Assembly (NCBI RefSeq): GCF_027744825.2
Contig: NC_071334.1
Coordinates: 7,386,437 to 7,450,436 of the forward strand
DNA: 64,000 nt
Source of the DNA: Synchiropus splendidus
Taxonomy: Eukaryota > Chordata > Actinopteri > Syngnathiformes > Callionymidae
Direction: 5' to 3'
Shown here: piece after piece, positions 46,566 through 59,042 of the stretch
How positions within the stretch are numbered: position 1 is the stretch's first letter
Layout of the letters: each line of letters opens with the position of its first letter
The notes under the pieces: model-generated
What the model saw: the letters and a program-made list of their open reading frames with translations, nothing else
Database searches by the model: none
What the model was told of the DNA's origin: nothing
Made by a program: the position numbers and the translations under genes

Positions 46566-47340
46566 ACATACAGTCTGATGTGTTATTACTCTGTGCCATG
46601 TGTCATACACCCTACTGGAGGTAAGTATATTTGTCTTGGGTTATCGATACTGGGCGAATAGCAAACAAAAAAATAATTTCTAAAAAAAATCTGATGTTTT
46701 CTGTGTATGTGCACATATTCTGTATGACATACAATATTTACAGCCTGTTATTTGGTAATTCACTTCAATTCGAGATGAGTGTGCTTACGTTTTTCACTTG
46801 TCAATGCTGCTATTTTGCTGTCATCACGAGGCATCGGGGACACATTTTACAGAACTGGAATGGCCCCAAATCTTCACTGGAATAGAGTTGCCCAATGATG
46901 AATTCATTCACTCTGACCGCCATCATTTCTTGTTGTTTAAGCATCTATACACAGTCGCTTTCTTCTGGACGTGACACTCTGTTTGGTGGGATAATTAAAA
47001 TACATAAACATGTTGTCGTATGACAAGCTGATAGAACCAGATATTCGGGTACATATGGTGTGTTCCAGTTGAGGTTGGAACTGGCAAATTCCCAGGTGCG
47101 CCCCCTAGCGACGTTACCTGATGTACGATTGATGGCGATGACGTGATATTTTACGTTTTGTTTTGTACCTATTTCTAATTATGCTCCGACATGTACATGC
47201 ATACCGTGTTACATACAACACCTACAGCCTGTTAAGGTAATACACGTGTGTGCAGTTTAATGTTGTCAAAGCCGCAATGCATGGTTTAAGAATATTTGTT
47301 TTTGGCGGCACCGCAGGTAGAAGTGTGTAATTGCACTCAA

Positions 47341-47400
47341 CTTCAGGACTCGAACCCCGTGATCCAGAGCTGAAGCGTCTGACCGACCGACTGACCTGGA
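47341..47400 (-). repeat. tRNA-like sequence (SINE head or tRNA pseudogene)
   Basis: On the - strand a perfect Pol III B box GGTTCGAGTCC (47346-47356) follows a degenerate A-box-like gtcagtcggtcggtcag. No acceptor-stem pairing is evident, so a functional tRNA is unlikely. Confidence 0.35.
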
Positions 47401-47807
47401 TAATATAACTTTATTTCCACTGTACGTTTCAGAACTTCACTAACAAAAGGACGTGAACATAAAATAATAAAGTCAAAGGTGCAGCTTTTTTTCCTGTCTA
47501 ACTTTATTACATCATGACTCAGCGTGTTTCAATAAGGAAACAGTGACCACCAAAACATTTGTTTACTCTTTTGTTTTGAGTTGACAGTTGACAGAGTTAG
47601 AAACTAGTCTTCTTCAATAAGCTCCAGGGATGTTGAAATGTTGAAGGTGGTTGCATCCTGTGTGTACAAACAGTGCGGACGCAGACGTTTCTTTGACATG
47701 AAATGATGCCTTTTTTAAGAGTTAATAAAAACGTATAACCGTAGTCTGACGTCGCCATCGTCGGTCGCTCCGAGCTGATCTGGAAGTTACGCCGACTGGA
47801 AAGAGAA

Positions 47808-47875
47808 AGATTCCTCACCAGCCCATGTAGGCAATCCAAGATGGCTTCCCCGAACCTAAACAAGAAGCAGTATTT
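47808..47875. repeat. Dispersed repeat, second copy of the 22.26-kb block
   Basis: agattcctcacca, caatccaagatggcttcccc and aaacaagaag occur in the same order as at 22256-22320. Confidence 0.5.
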
Positions 47876-48660
47876 TTGAATCAAAGAAATATGCCAATAG
47901 AAGCAAATATATTCTGTTTATGTTTCCTCTTCAACCTGTGGGTCATTTAATGCAAACGGAGAAGTTGCTAACTCAGCAGGCGTGTGAATACCTGGATGCC
48001 GCCATCTTCTTTTGCGACTTTTATAACTGAACTCAGCTGTGGCATCATTCGCAGGTACCTGGAATCACACCAACATTTCATGCATGAATGAGTTAAAGTT
48101 AGTTTAAGGGCCAAAAACAATTTAAAAGTACAAAATGGAATGCAGAAATCGAGGGTAATAGCCCACGTCCGCCCCGAGTCAGCAGAAATTAGGACACATG
48201 CTCTTGTGATCTGGCCACACCGGACTCGGCCCTAAAGCAGTAGCGAGAACAATTTTTCCTTTATTTCCCAGCTCACATTCATAGCCGTTTCTGGAATTGC
48301 AGGATCAGGTCATGGAGGAATTGAAAGTGCTTTCAGCCTCATTAGCTGTGCTTTGAAGGAACAGGTGAACAGATCTCTCCGTTTCAAAGGCCCAAACTCA
48401 TCATCATCTGTGGGAGTTCGTTCCTCAGACTTTCTTCACCAGAACCACTCTGTGGTCCTGATCATAAATTAACATTTCCTTTCTCACCGAAGCATGAATC
48501 TCATCAGGTCAAGCAAACACGTTTCTTCTGCTAGTACGGTGAGATTCTTTTGACATAGTGCAGGCAGTGGTTACCTTGGCTACTAGAGCTGACTGCAAAC
48601 CGAAGGGCAAATTACTTTCCTTGTTGTAACACAAACACACATCAGCAGAGAGGTTATCAC

Positions 48661-49210
48661 AAATACACCTACATTGAGACAAGAAATCTTCTAGCACAAC
48701 AGATAGATATTGTGACAAAGATAGAAGAGAATCCAACACATGAATGAAGTCCACGACGTCCTGTATCTGAGGGAGAACACCCAAGAGAAATTCCAACACA
48801 AGAAACAATAGCACATCCATAAAGCAATGCAAGAATCCTATGATATTATTACGGAGAATCAAACATCATCGAAGAAAAATAAAACAAAGAGGATCAACCT
48901 CAAGAAAAACAGAGAATACGGAAAGCATCCTGTACTGCAAAACAGAGAATCCAGCACAGTAAAATAAAAAGCTAACATCAGGAAGAACTTAACTGACATG
49001 ACTGAGGATGACGGGAGAGCTATGGTGATATGCTGACAAAAGACAGAGAGAAAATCTAACACAATGAGAAAGCAGGACCAAAAAGAGGAGAGAGATTGTT
49101 ACATTTTAAAAAGATGGCGGGAGAAAATCATTTGCGGATGCAATTACAATATCAGAGGGTGCGAATGCAACACATGGGTGAAAGAGAAGAGGAACAATCT
49201 AGCATACTCA
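48661..49210. repeat. Degenerate purine-rich tandem region
   Basis: Recurrent variants of gagaatccaacaca (for example at about 48727, 48948, 49051) at irregular 28-60-bp spacing. Looks like an old, diverged minisatellite; unit not sharply definable. Confidence 0.4.
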
Positions 49211-49398
49211 AAATATCAGAGGGGCAAATGTAACATGTTCAATGAGCATGGTCTCATGACAGCTCGTAAAACCAAATTATTGTGTTAGTCCAGCTAAGTT
49301 GGGACTTTTAAAATGCACGTAAGCAGCTTTGTCCGACGACTGGAGAGAAATTTTAATTTCTCTTAGTTGGACTACGCAACCTGGATAATGGGGTTAAT

Positions 49399-49776
49399 AG
49401 CTGGACTAAGCTAGCATGTAGCCAGTAGCTGGATTAAGCTAACATGTAGCCAGTAGCTGGACTAAACTAGCATGTAGCCAGTGGCTGGACTAAGCTAAAA
49501 TGTAGCCAGTAACTGGACTAAGCTAGCATGTAGACAGTAGCTGGATTAAGCTAACGTGTAGCCAGTAGCTGGACTAAACTAGCGTGTAGCCAGTGGCTGG
49601 ACTAAGCTAAAATGTAGCCAGTAACTGGACTAAGCTAGCATGTAGCCAGTAGCTGGACTAAGCTAGCATGTAGCCAGTAGCTGGACTAAGCTAGCATGTA
49701 GACAGTAGCTGGACTAAGCTAGCATGTAGACAGTAGCTGGACTAAGCTAACATGTAGCCCAGTAGCTGGACAAGCT
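49399..49776. repeat. 28-bp minisatellite, 13 full units
   Basis: Unit agctggactaagctagcatg plus tagccagt. Thirteen full copies and a partial one; the last full unit has a 1-bp insertion. Variants at fixed positions show that units 2-5 recur as units 6-9, a 112-bp higher-order repeat. Not a CRISPR: there are no spacers. Confidence 0.92.
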
Positions 49777-49852
49777 TTGTGATGTGCGGCTGCGCGAGTG
49801 TTTTGATCATTTGCCACAAGAAGATTAGAGCAGTGATTTGCTGATTTTCAGA

Positions 49853-49945
49853 GTCATTACCTCCATGTTAGCAACAGTTAGCATGGCTGCTAAGTAAGTC
49901 GGGGCTAACATCGGTGATCAAAAGCGTGACTCTGTGCTTTACTCT
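49853..49945. repeat. Interspersed repeat, inverted partner of 58.66 kb
   Basis: cattacctccatgttagcaa, gttagcatggctgctaagt and gtgactctgtgcttta match the reverse complement of 58661-58757. Confidence 0.65.
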
Positions 49946-52214
49946 CCACATCGATCATTCTGGTGAAATACAGACAACAGACTCCTGAATGTGTAATTCC
50001 ATTCAGAAAGTTGTGAATTAAATCCAGAGATGCGCCGAAGGAAGCTTGTTGACAACGATGACAAAGATGACAGACTTGTTTAGTCAGCACGATCGCTGTG
50101 TACAGTTTAGCCGGACGGACTGAAGAGCTCTCAGCATCACCTCTCATCACAGAGATGCATTACTGATAAAAAGTGTGAACCAGGAGAACACAGTGGAATC
50201 GTACTTGGCGATTGCATCAACACTTAGTTGGGCTACACTGCAAAAACTCAAAATCTTACCAAGCTTGTTAAGTTGATTTGAGCCATAGTACATTGCTTTG
50301 AAATAAGCAGAAAAAGATCTACCAATAGAACAATTGAAAAAACAACAAATTTAAAATTGCATTGTCGTAAAGGAAGCCCATCCATCTCACTCAAATGCCA
50401 CTTATAATGTCAATGTATCTCAACTCAAGTGGAATGAGCTGTTTTGTCTAAAAATAAGGGTAAAAAACTTGTGAGATCCTGAGCTTTTGCAGTGTACGTG
50501 CTTCATGTAACCGCAGTCAGTGACAGAAACAGCCATCGCTGTGCTCCATGGGCCAATTCGACATATTTTGAACTGATATTAAAGTCCCGTGAGTGTAACC
50601 CAGTTTCATGGTGGTTCTCTACCTAACCTTTCCATCTCAGCAGGCACTGCTTTTCGCAATCATCATCGGGCCACTTTCCAAAATTAGATCAAGTGCTTTT
50701 ATTCGCTCACTACCACAGACAAGTCTATTTATAGACTAAAGCCTAAAAACCTCTTTTGGGCCGTGCGTGCGAGCTTTCTATTCTGCATGTGAGGAATGTG
50801 CCCTCTGGTCTTTTTGAAATGATTCTAATCGAAGATTGCCCGATCAATTATTGATCTGGGACAGTTACATATTTAAACGGAGCAGAATGTCAATTCAACA
50901 ATGACTTTGTGTCGTGGTGTGTTTTGACCACGACAGATAATGTTATCACGGAGATAAAGGAAGAGCACTGGGATTGTTGAGCTCTAAAAGATAATGTTTC
51001 ACCACACTGTTTTGTGGCTTGAGGTGTGGTCGACAACTACATCGAGAAATGCCAAATACAGCCTCATTTTATTTGTAACTTGTGGGGCTCAAACATCCGC
51101 ATGCTCTGGGCCCCAGTGGCTTGTTTTTTTCTTCTGGTTCACATCCAGCAGGTTCCTCTCCCCCAGGCTTCAGACCTCCATCTGTGTTCGCAACAGCCTC
51201 CGGCTCCACCTCTGAGTGATGCCATCAACAGCTGCAGCACAGCATGCCACCCCCAACACAGTCTTTTACTGTAGGTGAGGCCTTTATTGCATTTAACTCG
51301 TCCTGATATGGAGGACAGTTATGGAATTGAGGTGAGGAGATAAGGTCTGTGCTCATTTCTGGACAGGTTTGCAAGTAGACCCAAATGATGAGCCTGACTT
51401 GATGCTTTTATCCACCTGACTGCACGTCCTGGCCTTCTGCGAGAGAGCGGTTTTGCACCGCATGAGTCGGCACTTCTTAATAACTCAATATTGGATGCAA
51501 TTACCACTAAAAAAAAGAACATGAGCTGGAAATGACTCCTGTCATGAAACACTTTCAAATGTAGGCAAGTAAGTTTGCTCCACAGTAAGAGTCATAAAAG
51601 CAAATATTTTTACAGAAATATCACTTAGAGTCGTCGTATTATGGACAGGAACAGCTCATTCTAAGCCCTGATGAAAATGAAATGATGACATTTGACTTCT
51701 CACATATCATTCCTGGCAGGCGGAGAGCAAGGAACAGGGCGAGCCTCTTCTCTGAATCATTTTGGAAGTCACTTGTTATTTATAACCCCTGATGTGGCAC
51801 AGCCATTTCATGGGCTTTAAATTGCAATTGACACGTTGTTTCATGTAGCATAAATGGAGCGCCATCTTACCAAGCTTACCTCACCCCAGCCTTTTCTTTC
51901 GTGCTGCCAATTGAAAGCCTAATGCGTCAACATGCAACGCTGAAGGCTTCCTTTGTCGTCACTATAGGACGCAAAAGTCAACTCTCCCAACACCAACAAA
52001 TTACGGCACAGGCGTGAGGACGGGTTGGTAAAACACAACCTCAGTCTACTGATTTTTGGCTGGGGCATGTGAGGGGGCAGGGCAGGGAACCTGTCACATA
52101 CTGAAATACATTTGGGTGGTATTAATGTAGAGAGTACTTTTTTTTGAGAATTTCAAATAGAAAAATTATTGTAGCTGCTGCAAAGGGCTGGCATTTCAAC
52201 TCCACTAAAGGCTG
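49946..52214. other. Intergenic region, no feature recognised
   Basis: Includes a segment at 50235-50500 bounded by actgcaaaaactcaaaatct and gagcttttgcagtgta, which are imperfect inverted ends of a possible MITE. No gene seen. Confidence 0.4.
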
Positions 52215-52535
52215 TTTTGTGCTCAACATTCCGTACAGATCCAAATTCTGCATGTTTCCACAAAGCTTATGGATATGGACCAAAGAGAGCAGTACCACTG
52301 GAAACCATGGGGGGCAGTGTTGCTGTTACTCCCCGATACGTAGCTCTTATGAGGCAGAAAGAAGACATAACAATGGAGGAAATTCACCATCCTCCAGTCG
52401 CGATATATTTAACAGCCTCACCAACCACCACCTCCTGCAACGCTGCCTCCGTTTCCTCTTTAGTGCAAGAGCTACATGATCAATACTCTTCCACAGTCGC
52501 CATGTTGGTTTTGGAGTTTGTTGTTGTCATAAACT
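52215..52535 (-). mobile_element. DNA-transposon-like repeat, - orientation copy
   Basis: Reverse complement of the segment at 54145-54440: both carry atggcgactgtggaagagt, then aaagaggaaac, tatatcgcgactggagga and tggtttccagtggtactgct. Read in that direction it starts MATVEE, like some PIF-Harbinger transposases, but breaks almost at once. Class uncertain. Confidence 0.5.
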
Positions 52536-54144
52536 GTTGGCTCAGGGCTGCTCCTCCCGGTGGATATATTGGTGAATAGCAATACCAACATAAAGAACAC
52601 ATGGCAGCATGTGATCAGCAAATTATCATTTCAAACAGACGACTACAATGTCGTACATACATACTGTGCATGAGACTGAGGTTTCTTTGCCATACATTTG
52701 AAACCAGAAGAGCTACGGATATTTTAAGAGTATGGAGGTTGTTAAACCAGGTAAGCAGTTGAGCGACTCATGACTTTGATGTGCATTTAAGTTATTAAAT
52801 AATCATTACTTTAAGCAACCGAAGGTCACTGAAATGTATGACTCGATGATTCCGCTACAGCACATATGAATATGTATCGATCCTTCTCTGAATAACAAGT
52901 GTCAGCTCTGTGTCCGAGCCTCTCCATGATGCTGGCCATGAGTCCGCAGTGTCTTGTGGACAGATGGTACACGCCAAACCCACAGCGCTGGCTGAATGAG
53001 GAGCCGGTCCTCACAGGGACAGCTGAACACGAGGGCAGCGCACAGAATGATCAAGCGCTGATCAGACACCTGATCCCGGATCTATAAGGACTGCGCGTCT
53101 CATTTCCATTTAAATGAAAGATCGCAGGACTTGGCAGGAAGATACAAACTCTCACCTCTGATTGGGAAACTTTCATCCCCCCACAAATGGGCATTTTTGT
53201 TCCCTGGCTTTTTGTTTGCAGCTAATTACCAGTCTGACAGCAGAATCTATATACATTTGTGAGAAGATGGAGTATGAACAATTATTTACTGGCGCTTCCC
53301 TCGGTAACCACCTCAGAACTGCTGATGGTGTTTAAACTTCTTTTCTGTTTTGGAAAGAAGTCGAATGTAATGAAATGCATGTCACGCTGTGTAATTCTTG
53401 AATATTATTTGTGTTTTCTGGACCAGCAGCTCTGTACATCTTCCAGAGGTATTGAATGGACTCAGGCCTTGCAGAAACCACAATATCACAAGTGGCTTTC
53501 ACTTGAGCTAGGAGACTCAACGCGACTCAATTCTTCAGGAGCTTGGTGAGTTTCATTGTTGCGCATTTGTTTGAATCAAGCTCATAATAAGCATGTTATT
53601 AATAAGCAATTCTCATCCTATGGAATCTTTCACTAGATGCTCCGTCCACTTTCACCACATCCAGGAACGTCATCGGTTGGGTTCCTCTTGTTCCACGTGT
53701 CCAAGCCGTCTTTGTCTCCGGGTCTCTGTACCCTAACTGCTCATATCTATATAGCTGAGGCACTCACACACAAACTCAAAGGTTACATGTATATCAGTCC
53801 ATTTGTTCATGTACTGTGGATCAGTGATGATCTGCCCAGCTACACAGGGCACAGTGCTAAATGGTCACGTGGGTTGCCGTTCGAACACTGGTGCTGCCTC
53901 ATCGCATACTTCTTCGTGGTTACAATCTACCCATCAGCACTGTGTTTCTTTTTGGAACCTCTGACTTGAAAATGAATCAGACTCAGAATTAACCATTTAT
54001 AAAGAAACATGTTTTCATTTTGTCGGGTGACAATATTTTTCAAGGGGTTGGCCAGGTAATTATTTATTTAAGTCTATGAAGTTTTATGTTTATGAAGTTG
54101 AAGTTAATTAAGTCATTGAGCATCTTCTGGAAAGTTAAGAACAT
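52536..54144. other. Spacer between inverted repeat copies
   Basis: 1.6 kb with open frames of up to 110 codons (for example 53637-53969 +) that I could not assign to a family. Confidence 0.35.
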
Positions 54145-54440
54145 AACAAACTCCAAAACCAACATGGCGACTGTGGAAGAGTGTTGATCATTTGGCTCCT
54201 GCACAAAAGAGGAAACAGAGGCAGCATTGTAGGAGGTGGTGGTTGGTGAAGCTGTTAAATATATATCGCGACTGGAGGACGGAGAATTTCAGCATTCATT
54301 TTCATTATGTCTTCTTCGTGTCTCATCAGAGCTACCTATTGGGTAGTAATAGCAACACTGCCCCCAATGGTTTCCAGTGGTACTGCTTCGTTTGCTCCGT
54401 GTTGGTAAGCTTTGTGGAAACATGCAGAAACACGGATGAA
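54145..54440 (+). mobile_element. DNA-transposon-like repeat, + orientation copy
   Basis: Inverted partner of 52215-52535. MATVEE is followed at once by an in-frame stop (TGTTGA); after a frame change a basic, Trp-containing stretch (RRWWLVKLLNIYRDWR) appears. No nuclease domain is visible. Confidence 0.5.
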
Positions 54441-54529
54441 ATTAAGGCAGAGCACAGACAGAAAGATATGTCTGTATGCAGATACGTACATAATGCTGAG
54501 CATAAATGGGAATTTACGCAGGAGGCGAA

Positions 54530-54858
54530 TTTGCGAATCCCAGGATGGCACGGGAAGGTAGCGTCTTCCTCACACTCTGATTGGCTAGAGTAGCTCTGAT
54601 TGACCAATTCATTTGGCCACGAAAACTTCATCTCATGTTCAGAGAAGGCTAAACATCGGAGGTAAACAGCTGAGCTGTCACTTCACCTGGAGGTAGGTAG
54701 CTGAGCAGACGCAAATGTCTTCAGATAACTTGTCAATTATCCAGCAAAATAACTCAATTTTAAATCAGTTAAGGTCAGTGATAGGGAAGGAGAGGCAGCG
54801 TAGCCAATCAGAAGCGAGGAAAGCGCTACCTTCCCCTACCATCCTGGGATTTGCAAAC
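54530..54858. repeat. Inverted repeat with 57-bp arms
   Basis: Arms 54530-54586 and 54802-54858 are reverse complements with few mismatches (cccaggatggcacgggaagg against ccttcccctaccatcctggg). The 215-bp loop is unrelated to the arms. Confidence 0.7.
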
Positions 54859-55378
54859 ACTCCGGGTGAGAGAAAGAAATGAAGCAGACAAAAATCACAA
54901 TGTACCCCATCGTAGTCACTTAAGTGCCGACTGTGGAGTTTATTGAAGAACAAAGCTCTGTGCACGTCAGCTTATCACGAGGCGTTGCTCTGTAGACTGC
55001 GGAGAAGAACGGACATAAACTTTGCAAATGATCCGATGATGATCAAATGATCGTATTTTGCGGAAATAAATGTTATGCATGTGGTAGAACGCGCCTTGAA
55101 ATTACTGTTTCCTTTATCCTTTTTTGCTTCTGAGGTAAAGAAAGAGATAGCGTATATGCCGGATGTGACGTCATCATTGTGCGGCAGGTAGGACACATTT
55201 GGTGAGCGGACACATTTGGTACCTACACCGGCGCTATGACCTTTGCGCTCCTGCGGACTGTCACACATGAAAGAAATATACTCCTTGTTTATATCAGCAT
55301 GATCAGCTCAAGCAGGTAGCACAAGTATCTTGTTCTACGGTGCCTTGAAGTGGACAAAAAAATCTCACTAAAGCAGGC

Positions 55379-55423
<45 letters not shown>

Positions 55424-56452
55424 ACTAATCTCAAAACAAGCCGACGCCCTTCCCTAGGAATAACTCAAATCAAAGATCCCACAAATGAGTGTTCGTCCTG
55501 AGCGCCCTCCCACTTCAGGTGCTGTCTACTGCTCCACAAACACAACGCTTTGATATGCGCGAGAGGGAGTAAATATCATTGCGCTTTAAAGTTCAAGTGC
55601 GTGGTTAGCGGCGTGATCAAATGAAATTGAAATGTAAGCAGAGGCGTTCGGATGGATCGTAATTAGACGGAGACACAGCAGAGCAGCTGCTGCTCCGACT
55701 CTCCCGAGCAAATCTGCATTCACGATCGCGCAGTAAAACGCAGCTCAAAGGATGTGTGCTTGTGCCTGTTTATCAGTCATTGTAAAGCAAATAGTATTCA
55801 TCTGTGCTCGCCGAGTCGTCTTTACTTCTCAATGAATACTGATACATGCTCTTGTTACACTTCATTAGCGTCACTTAAATGTGATGTACTTGAAAGCAGA
55901 CGGTTTTTCTTTGATGTGTGGTGTCGCCAAATTCATGCATTCAGTACTGAAAACCTGCAGAAGCAGGATATAGTCCTAATGTGGTCAACTTGACTTTGGT
56001 CTTCCGATCTGAGGATAGTAGTGGCTGTCGTTCAGCATGACATGGTCATAAATGACACCTGCAGCATTACAAATGAATTTCCTAAAGAGGCGGATCGGAC
56101 ATGCCTCCCACCCTGACTCACCCTGACTCCTGACACCTGAATGACATGATGCTACCCATCGGCACTAGTTTGGTCTAGCGCCATCTATTTGTATTTACTG
56201 CTGCTCAGTCACCTTGCCCTCAGTGGTGCAGGATCTGTGCAGCAAAAATAAGGTAAACAGAATTTTAGGTGATAAAAAGTGAGACCAATGTGATTAATGA
56301 GACGACGACCGGGCGAGATGAGTCTTTTGAAGTCACATTTTTCACAACATGACAGCTCATAGCTTCATAACCCAGAAAAACAGATTGTCTTTGTCAGAAC
56401 TCGCAGCAGGTTTTGTCCATCTCGACACTTATATGACTGTCTTCAAGAGGCC
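54859..56452. other. Intergenic region
   Basis: Only a (CTAT)11 microsatellite recognised; no gene. Confidence 0.4.
55380..55423. repeat. (CTAT)n microsatellite
   Basis: Eleven uninterrupted tetranucleotide units. Confidence 0.95.
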
Positions 56453-56571
<119 letters not shown>

Positions 56572-56979
56572 AGCTGGGCTTCATCTTGTCAGTTCAAGCT
56601 CCTCTGGAGTCATAGAACTTTTGCTTCTTTGAGCTTTGAGAAACGTTTTACCGCTGAATAAAATGATATTCATCCCCAATTGACTGTCTCACAGGCCTGC
56701 CTGGAGCGTCAATCAGGAGTTATAGTTGTAAGCTGTCTGTTCAGATCTGTCCTTGTCTCGCGGCTACGGTCAAGTAAATCAGAGGACTTGTCAAGTGTGT
56801 CCTTACAACACCCACAATCCTTTGCAAGAGGCAAGGCAATTTTGAGTGTTTCACTCTTGAGTTTATTTTCTAGTCTTGTGACCTGTTGCACATTGATGGA
56901 CATGGATCTGTGTCTCTTCAGCACACAGGGACTGTTACAATAAATAAAGACAAAATGAAGAGTTTCAACTTTGTTGCCT

Positions 56980-57580
56980 TTAAAATCCATCACTGCTCCC
57001 CTCCTGGACTCAATGCAGTTTGCCTACAGAGCCAACAGATCTGTGGACGATGCAGTAAACCAGGCACTTCACTTCGTTCTGGAGCATCTGGACTGCCCAG
57101 GAACCTATGCCAGGATCCTGTTTGTAGACTTCAGCTCTGCCTACAATTCTTCCAGCTCAGCTTGAAGACAAGCTTCGGCAGCTCAACGTGCCTGACTCCC
57201 TCTGCAGATGGATGACAGACTTCCTGACCAGCCAGAGTCAGCGCGTGCGACTGGGGAAGACTGTCTCCGACACTCAGACCCTCAACATCGGGGCTCCTCA
57301 GGGCTGTGTTCTCTCTCCATGGCTCGTCTCCCTGCACACTAACTGCTGTACCTCCAGCCACCAGTCCATGAAGCTGATCCAAGTTTGCGGATGACATCTC
57401 AGATGGAGATGACAACCTCACATCACAGGAACAGCTTCTTCTCCTCGGCCGTCAGACTGATGAATTTGTGATCAGCCCTTGTTATTTTATTTTATTTTAT
57501 TTTACTTTTGACTGCTTTGGTATTCCAAAGCACTTGGTGGGATCCCCACTGACCAAGGCAATAAAGTTGATTATGATTCT
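56980..57580 (+). pseudogene. L2/CR1-like LINE reverse transcriptase relic, 3' end
   Basis: Reverse-transcriptase blocks are in order but in shifted frames: MQFAYRANRSVDDAVNQALH, motif A ILFVDFSSAYN, VPDSLCRWMTDFLTSQSQRV, motif B GAPQGCVLSP and motif C FADD (about 57387-57398). A large deletion then joins the ORF end NSFFSSAVRLMN (about 57431-57466). At least two frameshifts; the 3' tail ends near aataaagttgattatgattc. Endonuclease domain absent: dead 5'-truncated copy. Confidence 0.8.
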
Positions 57581-58660
57581 GACATGAATCTGTGTCTCTT
57601 CACCAGTCAGAGACTAATAAATAAAGACAAGTTTTCAGTTTTGTTTTTTCAAACATTAAATGAAGAAAGTGACCGGCAGGTGATGCCTGACTCTTTTTCC
57701 TTTTTTTTTTTTTTTTTTTTTTAATAAATGTATTTTGTGTGTAATTTTCCAGTTTTATTTAATTTAGTAAATTTATTTATTTATGAATATGGTCGGGACA
57801 GTGCATGTCAATGAATGTTGACATGCCACAGCAGATTATTGCAATTGGCTAAATCCGCTGTCCCCACGCAGATCAGAGGAAAATAAGAAAAACAGTCAAT
57901 AAAACAGGACAGTGGTGGGAAAAATACAGGAGGCAAACATTTATAGAAATAAGATTAAGATTCTGGGCTGTGGTTGCATTTGCTCGGGGCCAGTTTTTGC
58001 CTTTTTTGCAGCGATTACCCTCATATTTCTTCTCCAGCGTCCTTTATTCGAACCTCTCAATAACGGTATTCGTTGCTACGGTGACTCTAATTTAGTCTCT
58101 GTTTTATTAGATCAAACAGCTAATCTGTTCACAAACTAAAGATGAGGTGATCGTGAGTTGTGGTTTGACTGGGAATGATCACTCTTGGAGGAGCTTAAAC
58201 GCAGCACCAACAACCACACACTCAGAGTGAATAACAAGATAGTTCCTGATCTATAGAGACAGAAGAGCAGCCAGGCCTGTCTGGAGATCAGTGGCAAGTC
58301 AGAGGGTCTCTGCTAGTGACCCTGGTTGCATGCAGAGAGTAGCGCGACTAAGGGTTTCCATGCAGTGGATCGCCAGGTGCTCTTCAGTCCTTCTGCTTCT
58401 GCTCTCCGTAGAAGAAGAACAGGCAATGTTGACGGGTAGCGAGGAGCCGTTTCAGACGGTCGCCGTACACAGTGACCCTGCCGACTGATCAACTGGCTTA
58501 GCTTAAGGGCTAGAATCAGCACTTTTGAGCGACGGTTGACTGCCGTCATGTCAACATGCTTCTGTCGGCAGATGTCTGGATTAAACTTAATGCAAGTTTC
58601 TAAATCAAATTAAATATTATGTAGATTTTCTTTTCTTTGTGTTAGGAAAATGATAGCTGG
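57581..58660. other. Intergenic region
   Basis: Poly-T tract at about 57703-57722 and a segment (ggtcgggacagtgcatgtca, 57791 on) of dispersed-repeat appearance. The word gcatgcagagagtagc at about 58329 resembles 41640. No gene. Confidence 0.4.
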
Positions 58661-58757
58661 GGAGGAACTAAAGCACAGAGTCATGCTTCTGGTCACGGAC
58701 CCGAGCCTCAACAAACTTAGCAACCATGCTAACGGTTGCTAACGTGGAGGTAATGTA
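58661..58757. repeat. Interspersed repeat, inverted partner of 49.85 kb
   Basis: taaagcacagagtcatgctt, ttagcaaccatgctaac and acgtggaggtaatg are the reverse complement of 49853-49945. Confidence 0.65.
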
Positions 58758-59042
58758 GTCTGCTTGAACCAACAAATCATGTCTTTTTATCGTCTTGTGA
58801 GAACAAGCGATAAAAACAGCCTGAACTGAGCGGTTTACATGCATTTTAGAAGTCTGAACTTAAGTGAATAACAAAGTTTGGACTTCGCACTAACATTGTC
58901 AGCAATTAGTGCTGAGAAATTATATGATCACAACTGATAATTCGGGACAATATATGGCAATCTAGATTAGAACATTTTACGAAATCAAGAGAACGATTTG
59001 CTGACTTATTTCCTGCCCTGAAATGGACCCCACAAGCTCAGA

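Larger units (their letters stand above)
46566..48660. other. Intergenic region with repeat scraps
   Basis: Contains a tRNA-like sequence (47.34 kb) and the 47.81-kb dispersed repeat. The word gcgccccctagcgacg at about 47098 sits in a segment starting tggtgtgttccag. No gene recognised. Confidence 0.4.

Noticed and set aside
46212..46661. Long overlapping frames on both strands of the CpG-rich patch
   Set aside because: All frames are open because of GC content; products are Arg/Pro/Ser-rich without domains.
47341..47400. Functional tRNA gene
   Set aside because: B box present but no acceptor stem or proper anticodon arm.
49399..49776. Regular 28-bp repeats considered as a CRISPR array
   Set aside because: Units are head to tail without spacers and the context is a fish nuclear genome.
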